Shown: positions 54,701 through 61,718 of the stretch, one piece after another | Layout of the letters: each line of letters begins with the position of its first letter | How positions within the stretch are numbered: the stretch's first letter is position 1 | NCBI GenBank assembly: GCA_002507565.1 | Contig: MOXJ01000014.1 | Coordinates: 1 to 64,000 of the forward strand | DNA: 64,000 nucleotides | Direction: 5' to 3' | Source: Candidatus Reconcilbacillus cellulovorans | GTDB lineage: Bacteria > Bacillota > Bacilli > Paenibacillales > Reconciliibacillaceae | The notes under the pieces: model-generated | What the model saw: only the letters and a program-made list of their open reading frames with translations | The model's database searches: none | Told to the model about the DNA's origin: nothing | Made by a program: the position numbers and the translations under genes

Positions 54701-55686
54701 ACGCTTCGGCCTGGGCGAAGTCGGTCGGCGTTTCGACCGAAAACGTCCGCGTCGTCGTCGAGATGTCCGCTCCGTCGCCCGACGCCGCCAAAGCCGTCGA
54801 AGAAGCGGCGAAACGGCGCGGCGGGCAAACGGCCGGCGGATTGCTCGCGTTCGACATCCGTTTTGAAACAAACGACGGGCGCATCGGCAGACCCGACTTT
54901 GGGGCGACGTTCGTCGAACGCTCGATCATCGTCGACGGCCGACTCGATCCCAAGACGCATACCGCCGTCGCGTACGACGAAACGAACGGCAACCTTTACT
55001 TCGTGCCGGCGGAATTCCGCTACGACGAACGCCGGAATCGAACGGAAGTCGTCATCCGCCGCAACGGCAACAGCGTCTACGCCGTCGTACGGACGGGCAG
55101 CGCACCGGTGTGGACCGACGTTTCCGGTCACTGGGCGGAAAGTACAATTAACCGGCTGGCGGCGAAATGGCTGATCGACGGCGTCGCCGACGACGCGTTC
55201 GCTCCCGACCGGCCGGTGACGCGGGCGGAGTTCGCTGCCATGCTGACTCGCGCGCTCGGCTTGCGGCCGGATGCAGGATCGTCCGATACGGCGACGTTCC
55301 GCGACGTGCCGTCCGGCGCCTGGTACGCCGATGCGGTGCGGGCGGCGACCTTTTTCCGGCTCGTTGAGGGCGTCGGCGACGGTCGTTTTCGGCCGGAGGA
55401 ACCGATCACGCGTGAACAAACGGCAGTCATGCTGATGCGGGCGTACCATCTGGCGCATCACGGCGAGCCGGCGTTGCCGCATCAAGCCGATACCTTTCCG
55501 CTTGAACGGTTTGCGGATAAGGTCGACTTCAGCGCCTGGTCCGCGGCGTTCGCGGCAGACGCGGTGCGTCTCGGGTTGATGCAGGGCATCGAAGACCGAA
55601 AGTTCGCGCCGAAAGACGCGGTCACCCGCGCGCAAGCCGCAGCCGTCATCGAACGGTTGCTTGACGCCCTGAACTGGATGTCGTGA
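51445..55686 (+). CDS. Modular cell-surface GH10 endo-beta-1,4-xylanase
   Basis: Main open frame of 1413 codons of a giant secreted xylanase. Order: truncated CBM22-like unit (about 10-110), complete CBM22 (about 130-275, ending YIDDFELTY), GH10 catalytic domain (about 288-625), two CBM9-type xylan-binding domains (about 630-790 and 790-985), a linker domain (about 1010-1210) and three SLH motifs (DVSGHWAESTINRLAAKWLI, DVPSGAWYADAVRAATFF and DFSAWSAAFAADAVRLGLM, about 1220-1413). GH10 catalytic residues counted in this frame are acid/base E426 (DVVNEVIDP) and nucleophile E534 (ITELDVSVY); WHQQTPDWFF is also typical. It would be anchored to the wall and cut xylan outside the cell. The true start is upstream, beyond the frameshift near 51421. 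Confidence 0.93.
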   Translation: MSLPPEGLEYRFENGQTQGWFGRDSSQVASVTEAAYSGNSSLKSTGRTANWQGPAVDLKPLLQKNTVYEISAYVKRVQADQASTIKLTMQNIRPGAAQDDPQNWTQIDAKTISTIVIRPLQSPGSGGQDQSGIRSDFEDGTAQGWQPRIGHEQVTVTTEDKHGGTYALKVTGRQQPYDGAKINVLGKMHPGSTYTISVWVKLVPGEQPAQMRVSLERTSGGSTQYITVVPNTTVTADQWVRLTNQYTLTGTADQLFLYVESNSGTPSFYIDDFELTYNAPLPQLPIQTDIPSLKDVFAGQFDIGAAVEPSQFDSPLHVQLLTKHFNSLVAENVMKPESLAPSEGQYNWANADRIVQFAREHGMKLRFHTLVWHQQTPDWFFKDANGNDMTPTPENKRLLLQRLENYIRAVVGRYKNDAESWDVVNEVIDPNQPDGMRRSKWYEITGLDYIRVAFRVTREVAGPNAKLFINDYNTHDPKKREFLYNLVTQLRSEGVPIDGVGHQTHINIESPSIELIKQSIERFAAIGLDNQITELDVSVYTNDQQSYSTVPDSVLMTQAYRYQDLFDAFRQLSDKISNVTFWGIADDHSWLHNRPIPRTDAPFLFDRQLQAKPAYWGVVDPSQLPVRKRVWNAPGAAVAVDGQVDWIWNAVPAVSIGSTSGGLGATARAFWDNQNLYLLVEVRDTTAQPGDRVDVFLAPPNGGTPVKATLARNGAPSGNASYAVVETGSGWRAEAAIPWGRSVAAGNQIGFDMRVTDGANPGSPVSWNDPNHDQEAGTAEYGWLTLKPQVRTVEARYGTPTIDGVKDGVWNDATPIETGVWVMGTSGSTATARLLWDDQWLYVYAEVRDRLLSKASANPWEQDSVEIFLDQNNGKTSYYEEDDGQFRVNYDNEQSFGGYASADKFRSATRIVPGVGYVVEAAVRLDAITPTNGTIIGFDFQVNNDEDGDGVRDSVAIWNDPSGRSYMDVSGLGVVRLIGKPGTVPSAPVFPISAPAPNTGREIGPDGRERVRLTVDRDALNRLLADAEARQSGSVELTAEWSDRTASAQVVLQAQALADAATKAPASALAFATDRAQYRVPLRLLDASAWAKSVGVSTENVRVVVEMSAPSPDAAKAVEEAAKRRGGQTAGGLLAFDIRFETNDGRIGRPDFGATFVERSIIVDGRLDPKTHTAVAYDETNGNLYFVPAEFRYDERRNRTEVVIRRNGNSVYAVVRTGSAPVWTDVSGHWAESTINRLAAKWLIDGVADDAFAPDRPVTRAEFAAMLTRALGLRPDAGSSDTATFRDVPSGAWYADAVRAATFFRLVEGVGDGRFRPEEPITREQTAVMLMRAYHLAHHGEPALPHQADTFPLERFADKVDFSAWSAAFAADAVRLGLMQGIEDRKFAPKDAVTRAQAAAVIERLLDALNWMS

Positions 55687-55717
55687 GGCCGTGCCCTGTC
55701 CGTTTTCCCCCGTTTCC

Positions 55718-55763
55718 TTCCGGACCGCGGACCGCAAGTTCGCGGTCCGGAACGTTTTCTTTT
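55718..55763 (+). terminator. Rho-independent terminator of the xylanase gene
   Basis: TTCCGGACCGCG (55718-55729) and CGCGGTCCGGAA (55741-55752) form a perfect 12-bp stem with an 11-base loop, followed by CGTTTTCTTTT. Confidence 0.9.
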
Positions 55764-55770
55764 GAGCGTC

Positions 55771-55820
55771 TTGAAACCTCTTAGATTGTGTATTAGGATA
55801 CTAGTATGACAAGTATGATA
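55771..55820 (+). promoter_or_regulatory. Promoter and candidate operator of gntR operon
   Basis: -35 TTGAAA (55771-55776) and -10 TAGGAT (55794-55799) are 17 bases apart. Overlapping the expected start point is ATACTAGTAT (55798-55807), a palindrome, and a repeated AGTATGA (55803 and 55812). This is a likely site for autoregulation by the GntR protein. Confidence 0.5.
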
Positions 55821-55834
55821 AGGGGGAAGCGCCG

Positions 55835-56488
55835 ATCGACCGTATCCGCGATCGCATCTACGACCGGCTACGGGCGGACATTCTCGAACTCCGCCTGGAG
55901 CCCGGCCGCTATCTGTCCGAAAAAGAATTGACCGACATGCTCGGCGTCAGCCGGTCGCCGCTGCGGGAAGCGCTCGTCCGCCTGGCGCAGGAAGAGCTGA
56001 TCGAGACGGTCCCGCAAAAAGGATCGTTCGTTTCCCGCATCGACCGGCGTCACGTCGAGGAAGCGCGGTTCGTCCGAGAAGCCTTGGAAACGGCGATCGT
56101 ACGCGAAGCGTGCCGGCAGTCGTCCCGCGAATTGTCGCTTACGTTGAAGAATCTGATCTCGCTTCAGGAGCTTGCGGCGTCCGAGCACAACCTGTCGCGG
56201 TTCCTCGACATCGACGACGAGTTCCACCGCGCGATTGCCTACGCTTGCGGCAAACAGCGGACATGGCGGCTGCTGCAACAGATGAACACACATTATTACA
56301 GGCTCCGTCGACTGCGGCTGTCGGACGATCCCGACTGGATGATCATCCTCGAGCAGCACCGCGGCATCGCCGACGCGATCGCCGCCCGCGACGCGGAACG
56401 GGCGGAACGGCTGATGAAGGAACACCTCGGCCGCATGCTGATCGAAATCGGGACACTCGCGGCCAAATACCCACACTATTTCGCCTGA
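55835..56488 (+). CDS. GntR/FadR-family (FCD) transcriptional regulator
   Basis: About 217-aa regulator: winged helix [63 protein letters not shown], then an FCD ligand domain ([56 protein letters not shown]) with the metal-binding Asp and His residues. Upstream of the helix-turn-helix the frame has no ATG, GTG or TTG: between the in-frame TAG at 55802 and the domain the only plausible start is ATC at 55835, nine bases after AAGGGGG. Either ATC is used or a base has been lost. A TTG at 55928 lies inside the winged helix and is too late. It probably controls the SDR and enolase genes that follow. Confidence 0.82.
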   Translation: MDRIRDRIYDRLRADILELRLEPGRYLSEKELTDMLGVSRSPLREALVRLAQEELIETVPQKGSFVSRIDRRHVEEARFVREALETAIVREACRQSSRELSLTLKNLISLQELAASEHNLSRFLDIDDEFHRAIAYACGKQRTWRLLQQMNTHYYRLRRLRLSDDPDWMIILEQHRGIADAIAARDAERAERLMKEHLGRMLIEIGTLAAKYPHYFA

Positions 56489-56509
56489 AAAGGAGTCCGA
56501 TCGACTGCT

Positions 56510-57277
56510 ATGAGACTGAAAGGCAAAATCGCCCTCGTCACCGGCGCCGGCCGCGGCATCGGCGGCGCGATTGCGCGCGGATTCGCCCGCGAAGGCGCCG
56601 ACGTCGCGCTCGTCAGCCGCACCGCCGTCCAGCTTCAAGCGCAGGCCGACTGGATTTCCTCCAACACCTCCTCGCGCGCGCTCGTGCTAGAAGCCGACGT
56701 CGCCGATCCCGAACAGGCGCAAAGAGCCGTCGAACAGACGCTGGAGGCGTTCGGCCGCATCGACGTATTGGTCAACGCCGCCGGCATCACGATGGTCGCA
56801 CCATCCGAATCGCTTGCCTACGAAGACTGGCAGAAATGTCTGCGCATCAACCTGGACGGCACGTTTCACTTCTGCCAGCAGGTCGGCCGCGACATGATCC
56901 GCCGCGGCGAAGGCGGCAGCATCATCAACATCACCTCCGTCGTCGCCCACGCCGGTATCCCGCAGCGCGCGGCGTACGCGGCGAGCAAAGGCGGCGTCAT
57001 GCAGCTGACACAAAACCTGGCGGTCGAATGGGCGCGCCATCGCATCCGCGTCAACGCGATTTCGCCCGGTTTTATCCGGACCGAAATCGTCGAGGAGCTG
57101 ATCCGCCGCGGCGTCCACCGCCCGGAAAAGCTCGAGGCGCGCATCCCGCTCGGCCGCATGGGTACGCCGGACGATCTCGTCGGCCCGGCCGTTTTTCTGG
57201 CATCGGACGAATCCGCCTATATCACCGGCGTCGTATTGAAAGTCGACGGCGGCTGGCTGGCGAATGGGTACGTTTGA
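56510..57277 (+). CDS. Short-chain dehydrogenase/reductase
   Basis: 255-aa classical SDR. The cofactor motif is [22 protein letters not shown] the stabilising strand, and the catalytic Ser-Tyr-Lys lie in [30 protein letters not shown] near the end is normal for FabG-like enzymes. Set between a GntR regulator and a glucarate-dehydratase-like gene, it may oxidise a sugar acid or uronate, or reduce a keto-sugar acid. AAAGGAG precedes the ATG. The substrate cannot be read from the sequence. Confidence 0.9.
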   Translation: MRLKGKIALVTGAGRGIGGAIARGFAREGADVALVSRTAVQLQAQADWISSNTSSRALVLEADVADPEQAQRAVEQTLEAFGRIDVLVNAAGITMVAPSESLAYEDWQKCLRINLDGTFHFCQQVGRDMIRRGEGGSIINITSVVAHAGIPQRAAYAASKGGVMQLTQNLAVEWARHRIRVNAISPGFIRTEIVEELIRRGVHRPEKLEARIPLGRMGTPDDLVGPAVFLASDESAYITGVVLKVDGGWLANGYV

Positions 57278-57381
57278 TTGACATTCAAGCGACCGGACGG
57301 ATGTTCCCGCCCGAGCACACGCTGCCGGCCGGATGCGTCCGACGACAAGCCCGAAATTCGGATAGATCGGAGGAATGCCCC

Positions 57382-58605
57382 TTGAAAATCGTCAACATCC
57401 GCGCAACTACCGTCACGGTTCCGCTCGAAGCGCCGCTGTTGCACAGTAACGGCGCGCACTGGGGGCGTTTCGTGCGCACGATTGTCGAAGTCGAGACCGA
57501 CGAAGGCCTCGTCGGCTATGGCGAAATGGGCGGGGGCGGCGAAAGCGCGGAAAACGCCTTCCGCGCGCTCAAAACGTATCTCGTCGGCCACGATCCTTTT
57601 CAGTTGGAAGAGCTGCGGTTCAAAATCTGTAATCCGACCGCCAGTCTCTACAACAACCGGACACAGCTTCTCGCCGCGATCGAGTTCGCCTGTCTCGACC
57701 TCGTCGGCAAGAAACTGAACGTGCCCGTATACAAGCTGCTCGGCGGCAAAGTGCGCGACCGCGTGCCGTTTGCAAGCTACCTGTTTTTCCGACACCCGAA
57801 CGAACGGACCGGCGAAGGCGAAATCTACACGCCCGACCAGCTCGTCGCCTATTGCCGGGAGCTGAAGCGCAAATACGGCTTTACGACGCACAAGCTTAAG
57901 GGCGGTGTCTTCCCGCCGGATTACGAGCTGGAATGCTATCGCGCGCTTGCCGCCGCCTTTCCCGGCGACCGGCTGCGCTACGATCCGAACGCCGCGCTCA
58001 GCGTCGAGGAAGCGATCCGCTTCGGCCGCGCGATCGAAGGGCTGAACAACGATTATTTCGAAGACCCGACTTGGGGATTAAACGGCATGCGCCGCGTCCG
58101 CCAGTTCGTCCGCATCCCGACGGCGACCAACACTGTCGTCGTCAATTTCGAGCAACTGGCGGCCAACGTGCTGAACCCGGCGGTCGACGTCGTTTTGCTC
58201 GACACGACGTTCTGGGGCGGCATCCGGCCGTGCGTCAAGGCGGCCGGCGTCTGCGAGACGTTCCAGCTCGGCGTCGCCGTTCATTCGTCGGGCGAGCTCG
58301 GCATCCAACTGGCGACGATGCTGCATCTCGGCGCCGTCGTGCCGAACCTCGCGTTCGCGGCGGACGCGCATTACCACCATTTGACCGACGACATTCTGGT
58401 CGGCGGCAAACTGCGGTATGAAAGCGGCGCCATCCGCGTGCCTGACGGGCCGGGGCTCGGCGTCGAGATCGATCGCGACAAACTGGCGAAATACGCGGAA
58501 CTGTACCGGGAACTGGGGCCGTATCCCTACGACCGCGATCCGAAGCGGCCGGGCTGGTTCCCGCTCATTCCGAACGACCGGTGGGCGACGCCGCCGAGCC
58601 GATAA
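57382..58605 (+). CDS. Glucarate-dehydratase-like enolase superfamily protein
   Basis: 407-aa protein of the mandelate racemase/muconate lactonising enzyme superfamily. The catalytic set matches the glucarate dehydratase group: Lys-x-Lys in THKLKGGVF, metal ligands in RYDPNAALS (Asp, Asn), YFEDPTWG (Glu) and TATNTVV (Asn), and the Asp-His dyad in DTTFWGG and [10 protein letters not shown]. GlucD converts D-glucarate to 5-keto-4-deoxy-D-glucarate. The start is TTG at 57382, seven bases after GGAGGA. It follows the SDR by about 105 bases. Placed next to GH67 and GH10 it may act on acids derived from (methyl)glucuronate. Confidence 0.85.
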   Translation: MKIVNIRATTVTVPLEAPLLHSNGAHWGRFVRTIVEVETDEGLVGYGEMGGGGESAENAFRALKTYLVGHDPFQLEELRFKICNPTASLYNNRTQLLAAIEFACLDLVGKKLNVPVYKLLGGKVRDRVPFASYLFFRHPNERTGEGEIYTPDQLVAYCRELKRKYGFTTHKLKGGVFPPDYELECYRALAAAFPGDRLRYDPNAALSVEEAIRFGRAIEGLNNDYFEDPTWGLNGMRRVRQFVRIPTATNTVVVNFEQLAANVLNPAVDVVLLDTTFWGGIRPCVKAAGVCETFQLGVAVHSSGELGIQLATMLHLGAVVPNLAFAADAHYHHLTDDILVGGKLRYESGAIRVPDGPGLGVEIDRDKLAKYAELYRELGPYPYDRDPKRPGWFPLIPNDRWATPPSR

Positions 58606-58611
58606 ATCAAA

Positions 58612-58657
58612 ATGCAGCCGCTGAAAACGCCGGCGATCGGCGATTTCGCGGCTGCAT
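58612..58657. terminator. Hairpin between enolase and methyltransferase genes
   Basis: ATGCAGCCGC (58612-58621) pairs with GCGGCTGCAT (58648-58657); the loop folds again as CGCCG and CGGCG. The genes are convergent. T-runs are short, so termination is likely but not certain. Confidence 0.6.
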
Positions 58658-58666
58658 ATACCGTTT

Positions 58667-59416
58667 TCAGTCCTCCCGCACTGCCGCCACGCGAATCCGG
58701 CGGTAATCCGCATGCCATTTTCCGTCATAAAAGAGATGGTCCCGCACTTGCGCTTTCACGTCCTCGATCAGGCTCCGGATTTCCGCCTCCGACAATTCCG
58801 CCAGGTACGGAAACGCAAACATGCGGATCCAATGATCAAGCCCGTTTTCCCCGTCCTCCAGCTCGGTCATGCGCTCGAAATGGGCGGCGAACACGACGCA
58901 GAACCCCGCTTTCTCCATCAGCACCGCATACTCGCCGATCGTCGGAAAAAACCACGGCGATTCCGCTACCCGGCCTCGCCTCGCCATCACGCGACGAATC
59001 GCGTCCTCAATCGTCCGGACGTTTCCCGCTCCGCCGAATTCGGCAACGAACCGCCCTCCCGGCAACAGCAGGCGGTAAACATTCCGCAACAACGCTTCCG
59101 CATCCCGAATCCAGTGCAGCACCGCGTTCGAAAATACCGCGTGAAACGACCGCCCGCTTTCAAAAGTCACCGCATCCGCGCATACGAATTCAATCGATGG
59201 AAACTTCCGCCTCGCCTCCCGGATCATCGCCTCGGACCGGTCGACGCCGATCACCTCCGCCCCGCTGCGATGAATTTCCGCGGTCAAATCCCCCGTCCCG
59301 CACCCCAGATCGAGAATGCGTTCCCCGGGCTTCGGCGCCAGCAGCGGCAACAAACCTTTTCCGTATTCCGAGACGAATCCATAATGGCGGTCGTACAATC
59401 CGGCCTGCCATTCCAC
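58667..59416 (-). CDS. Class I SAM-dependent methyltransferase
   Basis: 249-aa methyltransferase with motif I ILDLGCGTGDLTAEIH, acidic motif VIGVDRSEAMIREARRKFP, and VFSNAVLHWIRDAEALLRNVYRLLLPGGRFVAEFGG. The pattern resembles trans-aconitate methyltransferase, but the substrate is unknown. The GTG at 59416 is the start. It lies 90 bases after the Rpn gene on the same strand. Confidence 0.9.
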   Translation of the reverse strand: MEWQAGLYDRHYGFVSEYGKGLLPLLAPKPGERILDLGCGTGDLTAEIHRSGAEVIGVDRSEAMIREARRKFPSIEFVCADAVTFESGRSFHAVFSNAVLHWIRDAEALLRNVYRLLLPGGRFVAEFGGAGNVRTIEDAIRRVMARRGRVAESPWFFPTIGEYAVLMEKAGFCVVFAAHFERMTELEDGENGLDHWIRMFAFPYLAELSEAEIRSLIEDVKAQVRDHLFYDGKWHADYRRIRVAAVRED

Positions 59417-59506
59417 CGCCCGATCCTCCCATTTTCCGAATCTGCCCCGCTCTCCGCCGGCCGACTCGTCAGGTCCGACGGCGTTCCTTCGGAGTCCGGC
59501 CGCTTT

Positions 59507-60403
59507 TCACCCTTCTCCGGTCGCGCCGTTCGACCGAAGCCCCGCCAGTTCTTCTTCCGACAGTCCCGTCAGCTCCCGCACCTCCGGCTCCGGCATCCCT
59601 TTCGCCAACATCCGCTTTGCCAGCTCCCGCCGCTCTTTCAGTTGTCCTTGCTCCAATCCTTGTTCCAACCCCTTCTGAAATCCCTTCTTTTCCCAATACG
59701 TCATCACCTCGAACACCGACTCCCGCTCCTCCTGCCCCAGCGACTTCAGTTCCTCCCGCAACATCGCTTCCTCCCCCTCCTCCATCGGCATGTATGCCTC
59801 GAAAAACCCCGCCACCAGCCGTGCACGCGCCGGATCCAGCTTCAGCCGCGCCAACATCCGCAAAAACGAAAGCCGCACCTGCACCCGTTCCTCTTGCCCA
59901 TACCCCATCTTCGCCAGCAGCGCCGCCGCCACCGGATTGTCCTTCTCCGCATACGCCCGCCAGTTCAGCTTCCCCAGCTCCAGCGCATAAAACCGAAACG
60001 TCAACACCTCCAAAAACGGGAACACCATCTCGAACCCGTCCGGTTCGTCTTCCCCGCGCCGGTATCCGAACACCGCCACCGGCACGATCCGCTTGCGCAG
60101 CTTCTCGTACAACCGCGCAAAATACAAAAACATCCGCTCGTGAAAATCCCGCTGCCGCGCCGCCTGCGTCTCGACATGCACGACGATGACGCCGTCTTCG
60201 CCCTTGAGCTTCGTTTCGACGAGCAGGTCGACGTAGCGCACGTCGCCGCGCGCGACGTCAGTGAACAGCTCCTGGCGCAAAAACGCAAGGTGGGAGAAGT
60301 CGATATGGCGCGCGGCTTCGGGAAAAAACAAGGTCATGAAGTCTTCGAAGAACGTCGAGATCAGCTGTTTGAACAGCCGGTCGTGGGAGATGCGCTGCGG
60401 CAT
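59507..60403 (-). CDS. Rpn family recombination-promoting nuclease/putative transposase
   Basis: 298-aa PD-(D/E)XK-type protein. It begins MPQRISHDRLFKQLISTFFEDFMTLFFPEAARHIDF, and the nuclease core reads VDLLVETKLKGEDGVIVVHVETQAARQRDFHERMF, with the D ... E-x-Q form of the motif used by Rpn proteins. A Glu/Gln-rich C-terminal segment (KGFQKGLEQGLEQGQLKERREL) and a DUF4351-like end (LTGLSEEELAGL) follow. Rpn proteins cut DNA and promote recombination and are present in many variable copies per genome. The ATG at 60403 follows GGAGAGG. A decayed relative lies at 8826-9250. Confidence 0.9.
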   Translation of the reverse strand: MPQRISHDRLFKQLISTFFEDFMTLFFPEAARHIDFSHLAFLRQELFTDVARGDVRYVDLLVETKLKGEDGVIVVHVETQAARQRDFHERMFLYFARLYEKLRKRIVPVAVFGYRRGEDEPDGFEMVFPFLEVLTFRFYALELGKLNWRAYAEKDNPVAAALLAKMGYGQEERVQVRLSFLRMLARLKLDPARARLVAGFFEAYMPMEEGEEAMLREELKSLGQEERESVFEVMTYWEKKGFQKGLEQGLEQGQLKERRELAKRMLAKGMPEPEVRELTGLSEEELAGLRSNGATGEG

Positions 60404-60424
60404 CGAGACGGCTCCTCTCCTGAA

Positions 60425-60530
60425 ATTATAGCACAAAAACGAAAAGCACCGCCGGCTGCGGGCCGGCTTCCTGCGCCTGCTGTCGGGCGCACGAAGCGCG
60501 GCGAATCGCAACCGAACGGTGCTTCCGTTC
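60425..60530 (-). other. Hairpin leader with T-run and -10 box upstream of the Rpn gene
   Basis: On the minus strand GAACGGAAGCACCGTTCGG (60530-60512) contains a local hairpin, and its GCACCG (60522-60517) can pair with CGGTGC (60451-60446). The second arm is followed by TTTTCGTTTTT and by TGCTATAAT, an extended -10 (60433-60425). The layout is the same as in the leader of the pseudogene at 8720-8828. A possible reading is a terminator that insulates the Rpn promoter. Confidence 0.6.
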
Positions 60531-60565
60531 TTTGGCGCCTATTATAGTCGATTGGGCAGAGGAAG

Positions 60566-60814
60566 TCAAGGGCGACGCAACGGCCCGCAATCGGACCGAT
60601 GTTCGCCCGCGTTCAAGGCCGATTCGTCGGTGGCCTCACCCCATGCGGTTCCTTCGCCGAGGAGCCGGTGACCTGCCCCGGGCTCTTTTCTAGCTTCCCG
60701 CTCTCGGTAACACTCATAGCAAGAAAGCATACCGTTTTCCAAAACCCCGTTCAAAAACCCGCCGTCGCAGCATACGGATTTTCCGCACACACAACAACGG
60801 CCGACAGGTTCCAC
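60566..60814 (-). CDS. Small cysteine-rich protein
   Basis: 82-aa protein. The N-terminal half, RCCVCGKSVCCDGGFLNGVLENGMLSCYECYRERE, has two Cys-x2-Cys pairs spaced like a zinc ribbon. The tail is low in pattern. The GTG at 60814 is preceded by AAAAGGGG at good spacing. I recognise no family. It lies between the MBL gene and the Rpn leader. Confidence 0.55.
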   Translation of the reverse strand: MEPVGRCCVCGKSVCCDGGFLNGVLENGMLSCYECYREREARKEPGAGHRLLGEGTAWGEATDESALNAGEHRSDCGPLRRP

Positions 60815-60852
60815 GGCGTGAACACCCCTTTTCAGACGGGGCGGGAACGACT

Positions 60853-61524
60853 CTACGGTCTTTCGGACCGTCCCTCGTTTCCTTCGAGATTCCGCTCGGC
60901 TTCGGCAATCGCCCGGTCGATGGCGGCCGCAGGTCGTTCCAGCATGTCGCCGTGCCCGACGGCAAGCCGTTCAGGCCGGTATTCCCGCAACTTCCTTGCA
61001 CTTTCCAGCGCGACCCGTCGGTTCCATGTCGCCATCGCGGGGAACGGAAAGCCAAACCGCCTTTGTCCCGATACGGCCAAACCTCCCCGGGTCTGAAAGG
61101 CGTCACCGGCGATAAGACAGCCGTTGCGCACATCCAGAAAGGCCATCGACCCCGGTGTATGTCCCGGAGCGGAAATGGCCAGAAGCGATCCGATCCGGTC
61201 CCCGTCCCGAAGCAAAATTTCCGGCCGCGTTTTCAACTTCCGGGGAAAAGATCCGCGTATCGGGTCGTCCGGCTCGCCGGGATCCACCGTCCGGTCTCCG
61301 GCCATAAGCTTGGCATCCCGGCCGGAAATATGGACGGGCACGTCCGGCAACACTCGCTTCAGCCCGTCGAGCGCGCCCACATGGTCGGCATGCGCGTGCG
61401 TCAGGACAATCCGCTTGATCGGCATGCCGATTTTTTCGGCCGCCCGCAAAATTCTTTTCACGCTGTACGGAAGCGCGGTATCGACAAGCGTCAGACCGTT
61501 GTTTTCTCGGCGCAGAATTCGCAA
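60853..61524 (-). CDS. MBL-fold metallo-hydrolase (short N terminus)
   Basis: 223-aa metallo-beta-lactamase-fold protein. Metal ligands are in LTHAHADHVGAL (HxHxDH), APGHTPGSM, IAGDAF and AVGHGDM. Homologues usually begin with a strand such as FPVNCYLV before the DGLTLVDTALPY segment; here the start (TTG at 61524 after GGGAGGGG) leaves only about nine residues before it, so the first strand seems lost. It may still fold, but reduced function is possible. It is divergent from the antiporter gene. Confidence 0.8.
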   Translation of the reverse strand: MRILRRENNGLTLVDTALPYSVKRILRAAEKIGMPIKRIVLTHAHADHVGALDGLKRVLPDVPVHISGRDAKLMAGDRTVDPGEPDDPIRGSFPRKLKTRPEILLRDGDRIGSLLAISAPGHTPGSMAFLDVRNGCLIAGDAFQTRGGLAVSGQRRFGFPFPAMATWNRRVALESARKLREYRPERLAVGHGDMLERPAAAIDRAIAEAERNLEGNEGRSERP

Positions 61525-61583
61525 AACCGTTTCCCCTCCCGAGGCGTCCTTAGCGGCTTAATTCAGCGTCGATCGCCGGCGCC

Positions 61584-61612
61584 TTGCGTCCGATCCGCCC
61601 TTCTGCTATAAT
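61584..61612 (+). promoter_or_regulatory. Promoter upstream of the antiporter gene
   Basis: -35 TTGCGT (61584-61589) and consensus -10 TATAAT (61607-61612) are 17 bases apart. A terminator-like hairpin begins only about 11 bases after the -10. Confidence 0.5.
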
Positions 61613-61622
61613 ACGGTCTCAG

Positions 61623-61653
61623 GAGGAGTCTGTCAAAGCGGACTCCTCTTTTT
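61623..61653 (+). terminator. Terminator-like hairpin in the antiporter leader
   Basis: GAGGAGTC (61623-61630) pairs with GACTCCTC (61641-61648), followed by TTTTTG. It lies between the promoter and the antiporter start, with about 65 bases of leader after it, and could act as an attenuator. Confidence 0.6.
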
Positions 61654-61718
61654 GTTTGACGTTTTTTTGACTGCGCCTGAACACGGGAAACATAACGCGA
61701 AAGGGGACTGACCGCACC

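Noticed and set aside
53965-55737. 590-codon open frame on the minus strand
   Set aside because: Antisense to the CBM9 and SLH part of the xylanase; shadow composition.
56110-57381. N-terminal extension of the enolase-like protein
   Set aside because: The extended frame lies over the gntR and SDR genes in another phase; the TTG at 57382 has a proper ribosome site and matches the family start.
58612-60547. Two long plus-strand frames over the methyltransferase and Rpn genes
   Set aside because: Both are antisense to genes with clear motifs; one is almost only Pro, Ala, Ser and Arg.
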